A stretch of 32,156 nt of DNA, taken from NCBI GenBank assembly GCA_011526585.1, contig WYBB01000036.1, positions 1-32,156 on the forward strand, read 5' to 3'. Below the pieces are notes generated by a model, which saw only the letters and a list, made by a program, of their open reading frames with translations, had not been told where the DNA came from and searched no databases. Numbering within the stretch: position 1 is the stretch's first letter; each line of letters opens with the position of its first letter. This DNA is from Deltaproteobacteria bacterium (GTDB taxonomy: Bacteria > Myxococcota_A > UBA9042 > PHBI01). Below are positions 1-12,946 of the stretch, piece by piece. The position numbers were made by a program, and so were the translations under genes.

Positions 1-76
1 CATCGTGCAGCACGACATCGTCGGGACGGTGCGCCTCGAGGTCGAGACCGGCAACGCCGTCACCTTCTCATTGTGA
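1..76 (+). CDS. C-terminal end of an unidentified protein (partial)
   Basis: An open frame enters from the left edge and ends at the TGA at 74-76, giving about 24 residues that end in Val-Thr-Phe-Ser-Leu. The alternating hydrophobic and charged residues look like a terminal beta strand. It converges on the lipoprotein gene that ends at 80, only three bases away, which makes a real gene end plausible. Too little is present to name a family. Confidence 0.5.
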   Translation, partial: IVQHDIVGTVRLEVETGNAVTFSL

Positions 77-79
77 CGT

Positions 80-1471
80 TCAAGGTTGTGCGCCGATCGC
101 GCCGGGGATGGCGTCGTAGCCGTCGCCTCCGGCGCCGACGCCGAGGTCGATCACCTGGCCGCCGCCGCTGAAGCGGAAGCGGCGGATCCCCTCGACCTCG
201 ACGACGAGCACGAGGTCGGGGAAGGCGCCGCCGACGAGCACGGCGCGGCCGGGGAGCTGCGGGCGCGAGGCGAGGTAGGTCGGCTCGCCCTGGTCGATGA
301 AGGGCGGGTCGCGATCGGGCTGGTAGTCGAGCACGTGCACGGCGTTGCCGTAGCCCGAGACGACGAGCATGGCGTCGCCGTGGGGCGAGGCGACGATGGC
401 GTAGGGATCGAGGAGCGGCGAGACGACGCCGACTGCGCTGACCTTGCCTTCGCTGATCGACGCGACGCCGATGCGGTTGTCGATCGCGCCGTTGAACTCC
501 TGGTTGTCGCCGACCAGGGCGAAGCGGCCGTCGTGCGTGACGGCGAGCGAGGCGATGAAGTCCTCGTCGTCCTGGGGGAAGAGGTCGACGCCGTCGAGGC
601 GGGTGGCGCTGGCGCCGGTGACGCCGACGAGGTGCAAGGTGCCGGGTCGGGTGTCGATCGCCTCGACGGCCGCGAGGATGTGGAGCGGGCCGCGCACGAC
701 GAGGCTCTCGGCGAGCTTGGCGGCGTAGAGGAGGGTGGCGGGGCCGACGGTGCCGTCGCAGCCGAGCGGGGCGCGGTAGATCCCGCCGCCGTTGACCTGC
801 CAGTTGCCGTCGACGAGCAGGAGGTGGTCGTCGAAGACGTGCACCTCGTGCACGTAGGCGCCGGTGTCGAGCGCCTCGTGCAGGACCGCGACCTCGCCGG
901 CGGGCCCGATGGTGAAGACGCCGATCGTGCCGTCGTCGTGCGCGGTGATCGCGAGCGCGCCGTCCTGGCGGAAGGCGACCACGCCATCGTAGGCGCGGCC
1001 GAGCGTGAACTCGGACAGCGGCGCTCCGAGCGCGCCGTCGGCCTCGAGCGGCAGGATCTGCCAGCGCGGAGAGGGGGCTCCGGTCCGGGCGGCGTAGGGG
1101 CGCGAGACGACGACGTGGCGGCGGTGGTCGGGCGCCAGGGTGAGGCAGGTGGGGCCGACGTCGGCGTCGAGGGTGTCGGCGATCGTCTCGGGGGTGGTGT
1201 CCTGGACCGTCTCGGCGATCGTCTCGGGGGTGGTGTCCTGGATCGTCTCGGCGGTCGTTTCGGGGGTCGTGTCCTGGATCGTCTCGGCGATCGTCTCGGG
1301 GGTGGTGTCCTGGATCGTCTCGGGGATGGTGTCGGCGATCGTCGCGTCCGCGACCTCGTCGGGCACGAAGATCGTGTCGAGCACCTCGGCGTCGGCGGCG
1401 CGCCGTGGCGCGTCATCTCCGCAGGCGGCGAGGACGATGCTCGCGAAGACGATCGGCGCGATGCGCGACAT
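80..1471 (-). CDS. Tethered lipoprotein with ETIQDTTP repeats and a beta-propeller-like domain
   Basis: 463 residues. A short signal peptide ends in the lipobox LAAC followed by Gly-Asp-Asp (Cys17), so the protein should be lipid-anchored in the envelope. Residues about 28-105 are a low-complexity acidic Thr/Pro/Glu linker with 12-residue repeats of the type ETIQDTTPETIA. The rest (about 110-463) has repeated strands such as 'DGVVAFRQDGALAITAHDDG' and resembles a beta-propeller, but I recognise no named family and no catalytic residues. The ATG at 1471 starts four bases after the stop of the AMMECR1-domain gene, so the two are probably co-transcribed. The role may be ligand binding or surface display; function is unknown. 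Confidence 0.85.
   Translation of the reverse strand: MSRIAPIVFASIVLAACGDDAPRRAADAEVLDTIFVPDEVADATIADTIPETIQDTTPETIAETIQDTTPETTAETIQDTTPETIAETVQDTTPETIADTLDADVGPTCLTLAPDHRRHVVVSRPYAARTGAPSPRWQILPLEADGALGAPLSEFTLGRAYDGVVAFRQDGALAITAHDDGTIGVFTIGPAGEVAVLHEALDTGAYVHEVHVFDDHLLLVDGNWQVNGGGIYRAPLGCDGTVGPATLLYAAKLAESLVVRGPLHILAAVEAIDTRPGTLHLVGVTGASATRLDGVDLFPQDDEDFIASLAVTHDGRFALVGDNQEFNGAIDNRIGVASISEGKVSAVGVVSPLLDPYAIVASPHGDAMLVVSGYGNAVHVLDYQPDRDPPFIDQGEPTYLASRPQLPGRAVLVGGAFPDLVLVVEVEGIRRFRFSGGGQVIDLGVGAGGDGYDAIPGAIGAQP
1179..1322 (-). repeat. Four contiguous 36-bp tandem repeats coding the lipoprotein tether
   Basis: Units at 1179-1214, 1215-1250, 1251-1286 and 1287-1322 are near-identical and in frame, each coding twelve residues (ETIQDTTPETIA type). 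The third unit carries a few substitutions. There are no spacers, so this is a coding tandem repeat that could change tether length by slippage or unequal recombination. Confidence 0.9.
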
Positions 1472-1475
1472 GCCC

Positions 1476-2048
1476 TCAGGTCTCGTTGAGGCTCACGTTG
1501 GAGAAGACCTCGGCCTCGAAGGCGAAGAGCCGTGTCTCCTTGTCCTTCCAGGCGTCGTCGGGCACGCCGGCCTTCCTGCAGATCTCGGCGAGGAGCTTGT
1601 CGCGCGACCAGCTGTACTGCGTCGCGACCTGCGGCAGGAGCACCCCGCGGCGCGGCCCCCGGACCACGTAGAGGCCATGCCGCCCGGGCACGACCTCCGG
1701 CGGGGTGATCGGCGAAAACGGCGTGAGCACGCTCACCTCGATGTCGGTGCGCGCGAGCTCCTTGGGCGAGAGCGCGGGGAAGCGCGGATCGTTGGTCGCC
1801 GCCTCGATCGCCATGTCCACGACCGTCTCGTGCAGCGGTCGCTCGCCGTGCAGCGTGCCGATGCAGCCGCGCAGCTGCCCCTCGAGGTGCAGGCTCACGA
1901 AGGCGCCGGCCGGGGTGTGCAGCTCCGGCTCGACCACCGTGAACGGCGGCACCGAGCCGCGCTGGAGGCGCAGGAAGATCGCCTCGCGCGCGATCTCGAG
2001 CAGGCGCTCGCGCGACTTCCTCGACAGCCTCTGGCCGACGGACGACAT
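1476..2048 (-). CDS. AMMECR1-domain protein (AmmeMemoRadiSam protein A type)
   Basis: 190 residues from the ATG at 2048, chosen because AAGG lies about five bases upstream; in-frame ATGs at 2063 and 2078 are alternatives. The family hallmark LRGCIGT is at residues 59-65, followed by the conserved stretch of the type 'AATNDPRFPALSPKEL' and a C-terminal 'SWSRDKLLAEICRKAG'. The length fits the AMMECR1 fold. In many bacteria and archaea this domain is encoded with a Memo-like protein and a radical SAM protein (the AmmeMemoRadiSam set), but neither partner is visible here. The biochemical role is not established; Cys62 in the conserved motif has been suggested as a functional residue in the family. 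The gene runs into the downstream lipoprotein and is divergent from map. Confidence 0.85.
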   Translation of the reverse strand: MSSVGQRLSRKSRERLLEIAREAIFLRLQRGSVPPFTVVEPELHTPAGAFVSLHLEGQLRGCIGTLHGERPLHETVVDMAIEAATNDPRFPALSPKELARTDIEVSVLTPFSPITPPEVVPGRHGLYVVRGPRRGVLLPQVATQYSWSRDKLLAEICRKAGVPDDAWKDKETRLFAFEAEVFSNVSLNET

Positions 2049-2137
2049 ACGCCTTGCTACCATCGGCGCCCGCCCCATCGCAAGGCGGGGCCTTTTCGCC
2101 CCGCGCCATGCGGATGGGGTCTGTTCGCACCGATCTG

Positions 2138-2165
2138 TTGCCCGGCGCCAAACCGTCGTGATAGT
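2138..2165 (+). promoter_or_regulatory. Possible sigma-70-like promoter for map
   Basis: TTGCCC (2138-2143) and GATAGT (2160-2165) are separated by 16 bases, each matching four of six consensus positions. The predicted transcription start would fall about two bases before the map ATG, and no Shine-Dalgarno sequence is visible, so a leaderless mRNA is possible. Weak evidence only. A 7-bp stem hairpin at 2085-2104 lies further upstream in the same divergent spacer. Confidence 0.3.
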
Positions 2166-2173
2166 GGCCGCTG

Positions 2174-2986
2174 ATGATCGTCCGGAAGTCGAAAGCAGAG
2201 ATCGAGAAGATGCGTCGCGCAGGCCAGGTCGTGGCCGACGTGCACAAGGAGCTGCGCGAGGTCCTGCGCCCGGGCATGAGCACGCTCGAGCTCGACCGCA
2301 TCGCCGAGGCGCGCGTGCGCAAGGCGGGCGCGATCCCGACCTTCAAGGGTTATTACGCCGGCAAGTCGACGGCGTTTCCGGCGACCCTCTGCGTGTCGAT
2401 CAACGAAGAGGTCGTGCACGGGATCCCCTCGGCGCAGCGCGTGCTGCAAGAGGGCGACATCATCGCCATCGACTGCGGCGCGACGCTGGACGGCTACGTC
2501 GGCGATTCGGCGTGCACCCTGGTGGTCGGCACCACCACCGAGGACGTGCGCCTCCTGGTCGAGCGCACGCGCGAGGCGCTCTACCGCGGGATCGCGCAGT
2601 GCTTCCCCGACAACCGCATCGGCGACATCGGGCACGCGGTCGAGAGCTACGCCAAGTCGTTCGGCTACGGCGTCGTCGAGGACTACTGCGGCCACGGCGT
2701 CGGCCGGCGCCTGCACGAGGAGCCGCAGGTCCCCAACTACGGGCTGCCCGGCACCGGCAAGCGCATGAAGAGCGGCTGGACCATCGCCATCGAGCCGATG
2801 GTCAACCTCGGCACCAAGGACACCGTCGAGCTCGAGGATAGCTGGACCGTCATCACGGTGGACCGCAAGCCGTCGGCGCACTGGGAGCACTCGGTCGCGA
2901 TCACCGACGACGGCCCCGTGATCCTCACCTCGCGCGGCGACGATCCGCCCGGGCCGTGGATCCGCGGCCACCACGCGATGGTCTGA
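2174..2986 (+). CDS. map: Methionine aminopeptidase, type I
   Basis: 270 residues, the usual length for a bacterial type I enzyme, which removes the initiator methionine from nascent proteins in the cytoplasm. All five metal ligands of the pita-bread fold are present: D100 and D111 (in IDCGATLDGYVGDSACT), H174 (in CGHGVGRRLHE), E207 (in IAIEPMVN) and E238 (in HWEHS). H82 (EEVVHGIPS) and H181 match the substrate-contact histidines. There is no N-terminal SH3-binding or zinc-finger extension. The C-terminus has a short unusual extension ending in HHAMV. No Shine-Dalgarno is seen before the ATG. The next gene starts five bases after the stop. Confidence 0.97.
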   Translation: MIVRKSKAEIEKMRRAGQVVADVHKELREVLRPGMSTLELDRIAEARVRKAGAIPTFKGYYAGKSTAFPATLCVSINEEVVHGIPSAQRVLQEGDIIAIDCGATLDGYVGDSACTLVVGTTTEDVRLLVERTREALYRGIAQCFPDNRIGDIGHAVESYAKSFGYGVVEDYCGHGVGRRLHEEPQVPNYGLPGTGKRMKSGWTIAIEPMVNLGTKDTVELEDSWTVITVDRKPSAHWEHSVAITDDGPVILTSRGDDPPGPWIRGHHAMV

Positions 2987-2991
2987 CGCGG

Positions 2992-3753
2992 ATGGAGGGC
3001 GAGACCGAGGGGCTCGTCGCGGGGCTCGCGCGGCTGCTCCAGACGGTGCGCCTCGAGCTCGAGGTCGCTGAGGGTGACGCGGGCGGCGGCGTCCTGGTCT
3101 GGGAGAAGCGGCGCCATCCGGTGGCCGAGCTCTGCCTCGACGGGATCGATGCCGAAGCCCGCGAGGCCGAGCTGATGGCGGTCGCGGCGGCGTTCGAGGC
3201 GGCCGTGAAGTATCCGGGGCGCGTGGTCGCCGGCGAGACGCTGCGCCAGGGGGCGGCGGCGCTCCTGCCGAAGGTCGAGCGCAAGCGCTTCGTGCGGGCC
3301 TACGACGCGGTGGTGCGCGGGCGCGGCGGCGACCTCGAGGACGAAGGTCTCTATTGGAGGGACCTCGGCGCCGATCTGGTGGCGGCCTACGTGCAGGACG
3401 AGGGATGGAAGTTCAACTACGTGCCGCGTGGGCGCGTGCGGGGCTGGGACGCGAGCCCGGACACCGTGCACTCGATCGGGCGCTCGAACCTCTATCACAA
3501 GGCCGCGCTCGACCACCGCGCCAGCGAGATCACCATGGCCGACGGCTATGACGCGGCGCGCTCCGTGCTCTGCGACGACGTCTTCTATGATCGGATCGGC
3601 GCCGACGGGATCGAGGTCGCGGTGCCGGGTCGCGACGTGCTGATGATCGGTCCGGGCCTCGACGCGGCGGCGGTGCGGCAGGCGTACGAGGCGTCGAAGT
3701 ACCCGATTTCACCACGGATTCTTCGCTTCTTCGGCGGCTCGCTGACCGGCTGA
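2992..3753 (+). CDS. DUF1444-like protein of unknown function
   Basis: 253 residues from the ATG at 2992, six bases after the last base of map, suggesting translational coupling; an in-frame GTG at 2956 inside map is the alternative. The C-terminal half follows the DUF1444 pattern as I recall it: an 'LVAAYVQDEGWKFNYV' block (about 128-143), 'NLYHKA' , 'DGYDAARSVL' and a terminal 'VAVPGRDVLMIG'. No enzymatic motif, signal peptide or membrane segment is visible, so it is probably cytoplasmic. The pairing with map may reflect only shared expression. Family assignment is from remembered pattern, moderate certainty. Confidence 0.75.
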   Translation: MEGETEGLVAGLARLLQTVRLELEVAEGDAGGGVLVWEKRRHPVAELCLDGIDAEAREAELMAVAAAFEAAVKYPGRVVAGETLRQGAAALLPKVERKRFVRAYDAVVRGRGGDLEDEGLYWRDLGADLVAAYVQDEGWKFNYVPRGRVRGWDASPDTVHSIGRSNLYHKAALDHRASEITMADGYDAARSVLCDDVFYDRIGADGIEVAVPGRDVLMIGPGLDAAAVRQAYEASKYPISPRILRFFGGSLTG

Positions 3754-3765
3754 CCGGCTGACCGG
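3742..3765 (+). repeat. Three tandem copies of CTGACCGG across the stop codon
   Basis: The octamer CTGACCGG occurs at 3742-3749, 3750-3757 and 3758-3765. The stop codon TGA (3751-3753) of the DUF1444-like gene lies in the second copy. Because the unit is 8 bp, copy-number change shifts the frame at the C-terminus. Confidence 0.85.
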
Positions 3766-3774
3766 CCGAGCCGG
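3754..3774. terminator. Possible hairpin between convergent genes
   Basis: CCGGCT (3754-3759) pairs with AGCCGG (3769-3774) across a 9-base loop, directly after the DUF1444-like stop and before the convergent SDR gene end at 3787. No T-tract follows on either strand, so termination activity is uncertain. Confidence 0.3.
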
Positions 3775-3786
3775 CCCGACGGCGAC

Positions 3787-4473
<687 letters not shown>

Positions 4474-4606
4474 GGTGAAGGGCATGCGATCGGCGCGGCG
4501 GCGAGTCAAGCCATGGCCGTGGCGGAGTGGGCGGGTGAACAGGCGTTCAGATATCGGTTGCCTTCTCGGTCGCGGGGCGTAGGATGCGCGTTCGTCGAGA
4601 GGGTGC

Positions 4607-10015
<5,409 letters not shown>

Positions 10016-10036
10016 GGGCGGGCCTCGAAATCAGCT

Positions 10037-11317
10037 TCAGGGGCGCGCGACGCGTGTGATGCGCAGGGCGTCCACGCGGTGGCGGTCGACGTCGGTCACC
10101 TCGATGCGCCAGCCCGCGAGCTCGACGAGGTCGCCGGGGCGCGGCACGCGCTGGAGCTGGTGGGCGACCATGCCGCCGACGGTGCGATATTCGGCGTCGG
10201 CTGGCAGCGGGGGCAACGAGAGCAGCGGCCAGAGCTCGGCGATCGGCAGCGCGCCGTCGACGAGCAGGACGCCGTCGGAGAGCTCGGTGACCCACGCGGT
10301 CTCGGGTCCGCCTTCGGCCGGCAGCTCGCCGATGAGCGCCTCGAAGATGTCATGCAGCGTGACGATCCCGAGGAACGAGCCGTACTCGTCGACGACCAGC
10401 GCGAAGTGGCCGCCCTCGGCCTTGAAGCGCTCGAGCAGCATGAGCCCGGAGAGGGTGACCGGGACGAGGAGCGGCGGGCGGATGCGCTCGCGCAGCGTCT
10501 CGGCGGTGATCGGGAGCGAGAGGAAGTCGCGCACGTGCACGACGCCGAGCAGCGTGTCGGGCGCGCCGTCGACGACGGGATAGCGATCGTGGCCGCCGCT
10601 CGTCAGGATCTGTTGGAGCCTGTCGGCGGGCGCGTTGACGTCGATCACGGTGACGTCCATGCGCGGTGTCATCAGCGAGGCGAGATCGCGGTCGTCGAGC
10701 CCGAGCGCGCCCTTGACCATCTTGGCCTCGGAGGGCTCGAAGACGCCGGCCTCCTGTCCTTCGGCGACGAGGATCTGGACCTCCTCGTCGCTGATCGTCG
10801 AGCGGGTGCTGCCGTGCGCGCCGAAGAGCCGCAGGATGCCTTCGGTCGAGGCGCTCAGGAGCCAGATCAGCGGGCGGGTGAGCGTCGCCATCAGGCGCAT
10901 CGGCGGCGCGACGAAGATGGCGAGGCGATCGGGGCTGCGCAGGGCGAGGCGCTTGGGCACGAGCTCGCCGAGCACGAGCGAGAGGTAGCCGACGAGCAGG
11001 ATGACGAGGGTCAGGGCGAGCTCGGGCGCGTAGGGTTTCAGCGCGTCGAACGAGGCGAGCCAGGGCTCGACGTGGTCCTCGGCGAGGGTAGCGCCGCCGT
11101 ACGCTCCGGCGACGGTGCCGGCGAAGGTGACGCCGACCTGCACGGTCGAGAGCAGGCGGCTCTGATCGGCGAGCAGGCCGAGCGCGATGCGGGCGCCCTT
11201 CTTGCCTTCGTTGGCGGCGTGCTGCAGGCGCGGGCGGCGGGCCGAGAGCAGCGCCAGCTCCGAGAGTGAGAAGAACCCGTTGAGCAGCGTGAGGAAGAGC
11301 AGGACCAGGAATTCCAT
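10037..11317 (-). CDS. CNNM/CorC-HlyC family membrane protein (DUF21 + CBS pair)
   Basis: 426 residues from the ATG at 11317; a GTG at 11329 is an alternative. Residues about 1-175 form a DUF21-type membrane domain with four hydrophobic segments (an N-terminal one including FFSLSELAL, then TFAGTVAGAYGG, LTLVILLVGYLSLVLGELVPK and MRLMATLTRPLIWLL). Residues about 200-325 are a CBS-domain pair beginning at MTPRMDV, and about 340-426 match the CorC_HlyC C-terminal domain (YRTVGGMV). Family members are inner-membrane proteins tied to Mg2+/Co2+ transport or efflux; the older 'hemolysin' name is misleading. It follows the sirtuin gene by 27 bases and is probably the last gene of that operon. Confidence 0.93.
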   Translation of the reverse strand: MEFLVLLFLTLLNGFFSLSELALLSARRPRLQHAANEGKKGARIALGLLADQSRLLSTVQVGVTFAGTVAGAYGGATLAEDHVEPWLASFDALKPYAPELALTLVILLVGYLSLVLGELVPKRLALRSPDRLAIFVAPPMRLMATLTRPLIWLLSASTEGILRLFGAHGSTRSTISDEEVQILVAEGQEAGVFEPSEAKMVKGALGLDDRDLASLMTPRMDVTVIDVNAPADRLQQILTSGGHDRYPVVDGAPDTLLGVVHVRDFLSLPITAETLRERIRPPLLVPVTLSGLMLLERFKAEGGHFALVVDEYGSFLGIVTLHDIFEALIGELPAEGGPETAWVTELSDGVLLVDGALPIAELWPLLSLPPLPADAEYRTVGGMVAHQLQRVPRPGDLVELAGWRIEVTDVDRHRVDALRITRVARP

Positions 11318-11344
11318 CGCGGGGTGCACCCGGGGGTGGGGACT

Positions 11345-12136
11345 TCAGCGCGGGGACAGCGCGGCTGAGAGCGCCTCTAGCACGACCCCCGCGGGGGAGG
11401 CGAAGCGATAGGTGACGAAGTGCGAGAGAACGGTCTCGCCCGGGTTGATCTCGACGGTGGGCACGCCCTCGCGCGCAGCCTGGATCACGGGGTCGGCGAT
11501 GTAGGGGAAGGCGGCGGTGGTGCCGATGGCGAAGAGGAGGTCGAAGCCGCGCGCGAGCTCGCGCTGGTAGAGGGTGAGCTGGTCGCGCGGCAGCTCCTCC
11601 TCGAAGAGCACGACATCGGGGCGCAGCGGGCGCGCGCAGCGCGGGCAGGGTGGCTCCCAGGTGCGCGCGTCGTCGTCTTGCGGGATGTGCTGGCGGTGGC
11701 CACAGGCCGGGCATCGGAAGCGGTGGATGTTGCCGTGGATCTCGATGACATTGCGCGAGCCGGCGGCGAGGTGGAGGCCGTCGACGTTCTGCGTGAGCAC
11801 CCAGGCACGCGGGAGCGCGCGCTCGAGCGCGGCGAGGCGGCGGTGGGCCGGTGACGGGGCGGCGGCGCGGCAGGCGCGCTCGAGCTGCGAGAGGTAGCGC
11901 CAGGTGAGCTCGGGGCGACGCTGGAACATCGGACCGGAGAGCGCGACCTCGATCGGGATCCCTTCGTCGGTGACGGCGCGCTCGTAGAGGCCGCCGACGC
12001 CGCGGTAGGTCGGAAGCCCGGACTCGGCGGAGAGGCCGGCGCCGGTGATGAAGAGCGCGGAGGAGGCGCGCGAGAGGAGGCGCGCGACGTCGCGCAGGTC
12101 GCGCTCCGAGGGCGCGGGCGATGAATCGCTGTGCAT
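11345..12136 (-). CDS. Sirtuin (SIR2 family NAD-dependent protein deacylase)
   Basis: 263 residues. The start ATG overlaps the stop of the upstream lipoprotein gene (TGATG), indicating translational coupling. NAD-binding motif GAGLSAESGLPTYRG is at residues 32-46, TQNVDGLH at 115-122 and the catalytic His134 in EIHGN. A zinc site is formed by C142, C145, C164 and C167. Sirtuins remove acyl groups from lysines using NAD+. The Tyr/Arg pair that marks desuccinylases such as E. coli CobB (Y92/R95) appears as Y81/Q84, so a plain deacetylase or another acyl preference is likely (inference). The usual FGE before LP is FEEELP here. The operon with a lipoprotein and a CNNM protein is unusual for a sirtuin. 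Confidence 0.93.
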   Translation of the reverse strand: MHSDSSPAPSERDLRDVARLLSRASSALFITGAGLSAESGLPTYRGVGGLYERAVTDEGIPIEVALSGPMFQRRPELTWRYLSQLERACRAAAPSPAHRRLAALERALPRAWVLTQNVDGLHLAAGSRNVIEIHGNIHRFRCPACGHRQHIPQDDDARTWEPPCPRCARPLRPDVVLFEEELPRDQLTLYQRELARGFDLLFAIGTTAAFPYIADPVIQAAREGVPTVEINPGETVLSHFVTYRFASPAGVVLEALSAALSPR

Positions 12137-12837
12137 CAGCGCGCCGAGAAGCGCAGCGGCGCGGCGAAGGTCGCGGGCGGCGCGTTGCTCTCGACCGGAT
12201 CGACGAGGAAGACCTTGGCGTTGGCGGTGCCGTGCGCGACGCACTCGGTGGCGATCCCGCCCTTGAGGACCGAGCCGGGGCCGCGCGTCTCGAAGTTGGC
12301 GCCGCCGCGGACCTTGTACCAGCGGCCGGCGTGGCGGAAGGCGAGGTTCCAGGCGGAGCGGCACTCCTGGCAGGGGCCGACGCCGATGCCGATCGGGACG
12401 TCGCACGAGAAGCCCTGGAAGAAGGTATTCGGCGGGTAGCGCACCTCGGCGTCGGTCATGGTGAGCTCGAAGAAGAGGCCGCTGACCGGGTCGTAGACGG
12501 TGACGAAGTCGTAGATCGCGCGGCTGGCGGTGGCGTCATCGCTGCCGCGGCGCACCAACAGGCCGACCGGCACGCCGTTGGCGTCGTCGACCCAGAGGCC
12601 GGCGACGTCGGAGGCGCCGGGCGGGTTGTCGGGCGGGCGGGCGTCGGGGTCGCTCGGGGCGTCGGGCGCGCTGGTCTCGGCGGGTGCGGTGGCCTCGGCG
12701 GTGGTGTCGAGCGGCGCGCTGCTGTCATCGGGTGGGACGACGGCCGGTCCGGGCTTGTCCTCGGCGCACGCCCAGGGTCCGAGCACGAGGAAGAGGAGGA
12801 GACCTGGGAGGAGCACGCGCGTCACGGCGCGGAGCAT
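12136..12837 (-). CDS. Putative lipoprotein with acidic Pro/Thr tether
   Basis: 233 residues from the ATG at 12837; an ATG at 12891 is also in frame. A hydrophobic signal segment (LLPGLLLFLVLGPWAC) ends in a Cys followed by Ala-Glu-Asp; the lipobox is imperfect because Pro is at -3. A tether rich in Asp, Pro, Thr and Ala covers about 20 to 80. The C-terminal domain (about 80-233) includes the Cys pair of GPCQECRSAW and has no family I recognise. It is the first gene of an operon with the sirtuin and CNNM genes and is divergent from the metallopeptidase lipoprotein gene, 109 bases away. Confidence 0.8.
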   Translation of the reverse strand: MLRAVTRVLLPGLLLFLVLGPWACAEDKPGPAVVPPDDSSAPLDTTAEATAPAETSAPDAPSDPDARPPDNPPGASDVAGLWVDDANGVPVGLLVRRGSDDATASRAIYDFVTVYDPVSGLFFELTMTDAEVRYPPNTFFQGFSCDVPIGIGVGPCQECRSAWNLAFRHAGRWYKVRGGANFETRGPGSVLKGGIATECVAHGTANAKVFLVDPVESNAPPATFAAPLRFSAR

Positions 12838-12933
12838 GCCAGGGGCACCGGGGGAGGGCAACGTGTCCTCGACGCGGGTCCCGGTTTGCATGCTTGCGCG
12901 GCGGGTGTCGGGGCGCTATGGGACCGCCTCCCC

Positions 12934-12940
12934 GGAGGTA
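12934..12940 (+). promoter_or_regulatory. Strong Shine-Dalgarno fixing the start at 12947
   Basis: GGAGGTA is followed by six bases and then ATG. This places the start of the metallopeptidase lipoprotein at 12947, far inside the longer open frame that begins near 12530, and gives a normal lipoprotein signal peptide. Confidence 0.75.
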
Positions 12941-12946
12941 CCCCGC

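Noticed and set aside
1179..1322. Possible CRISPR array (36-bp repeats)
   Set aside because: The repeats are contiguous without spacers, in frame with a lipoprotein tether, and no cas gene is present.
12136..12406. Extended sirtuin starting at 12406
   Set aside because: The extra residues are Arg-rich and overlap the lipoprotein gene; the ATG at 12136 with stop/start overlap gives a standard sirtuin N-terminus.
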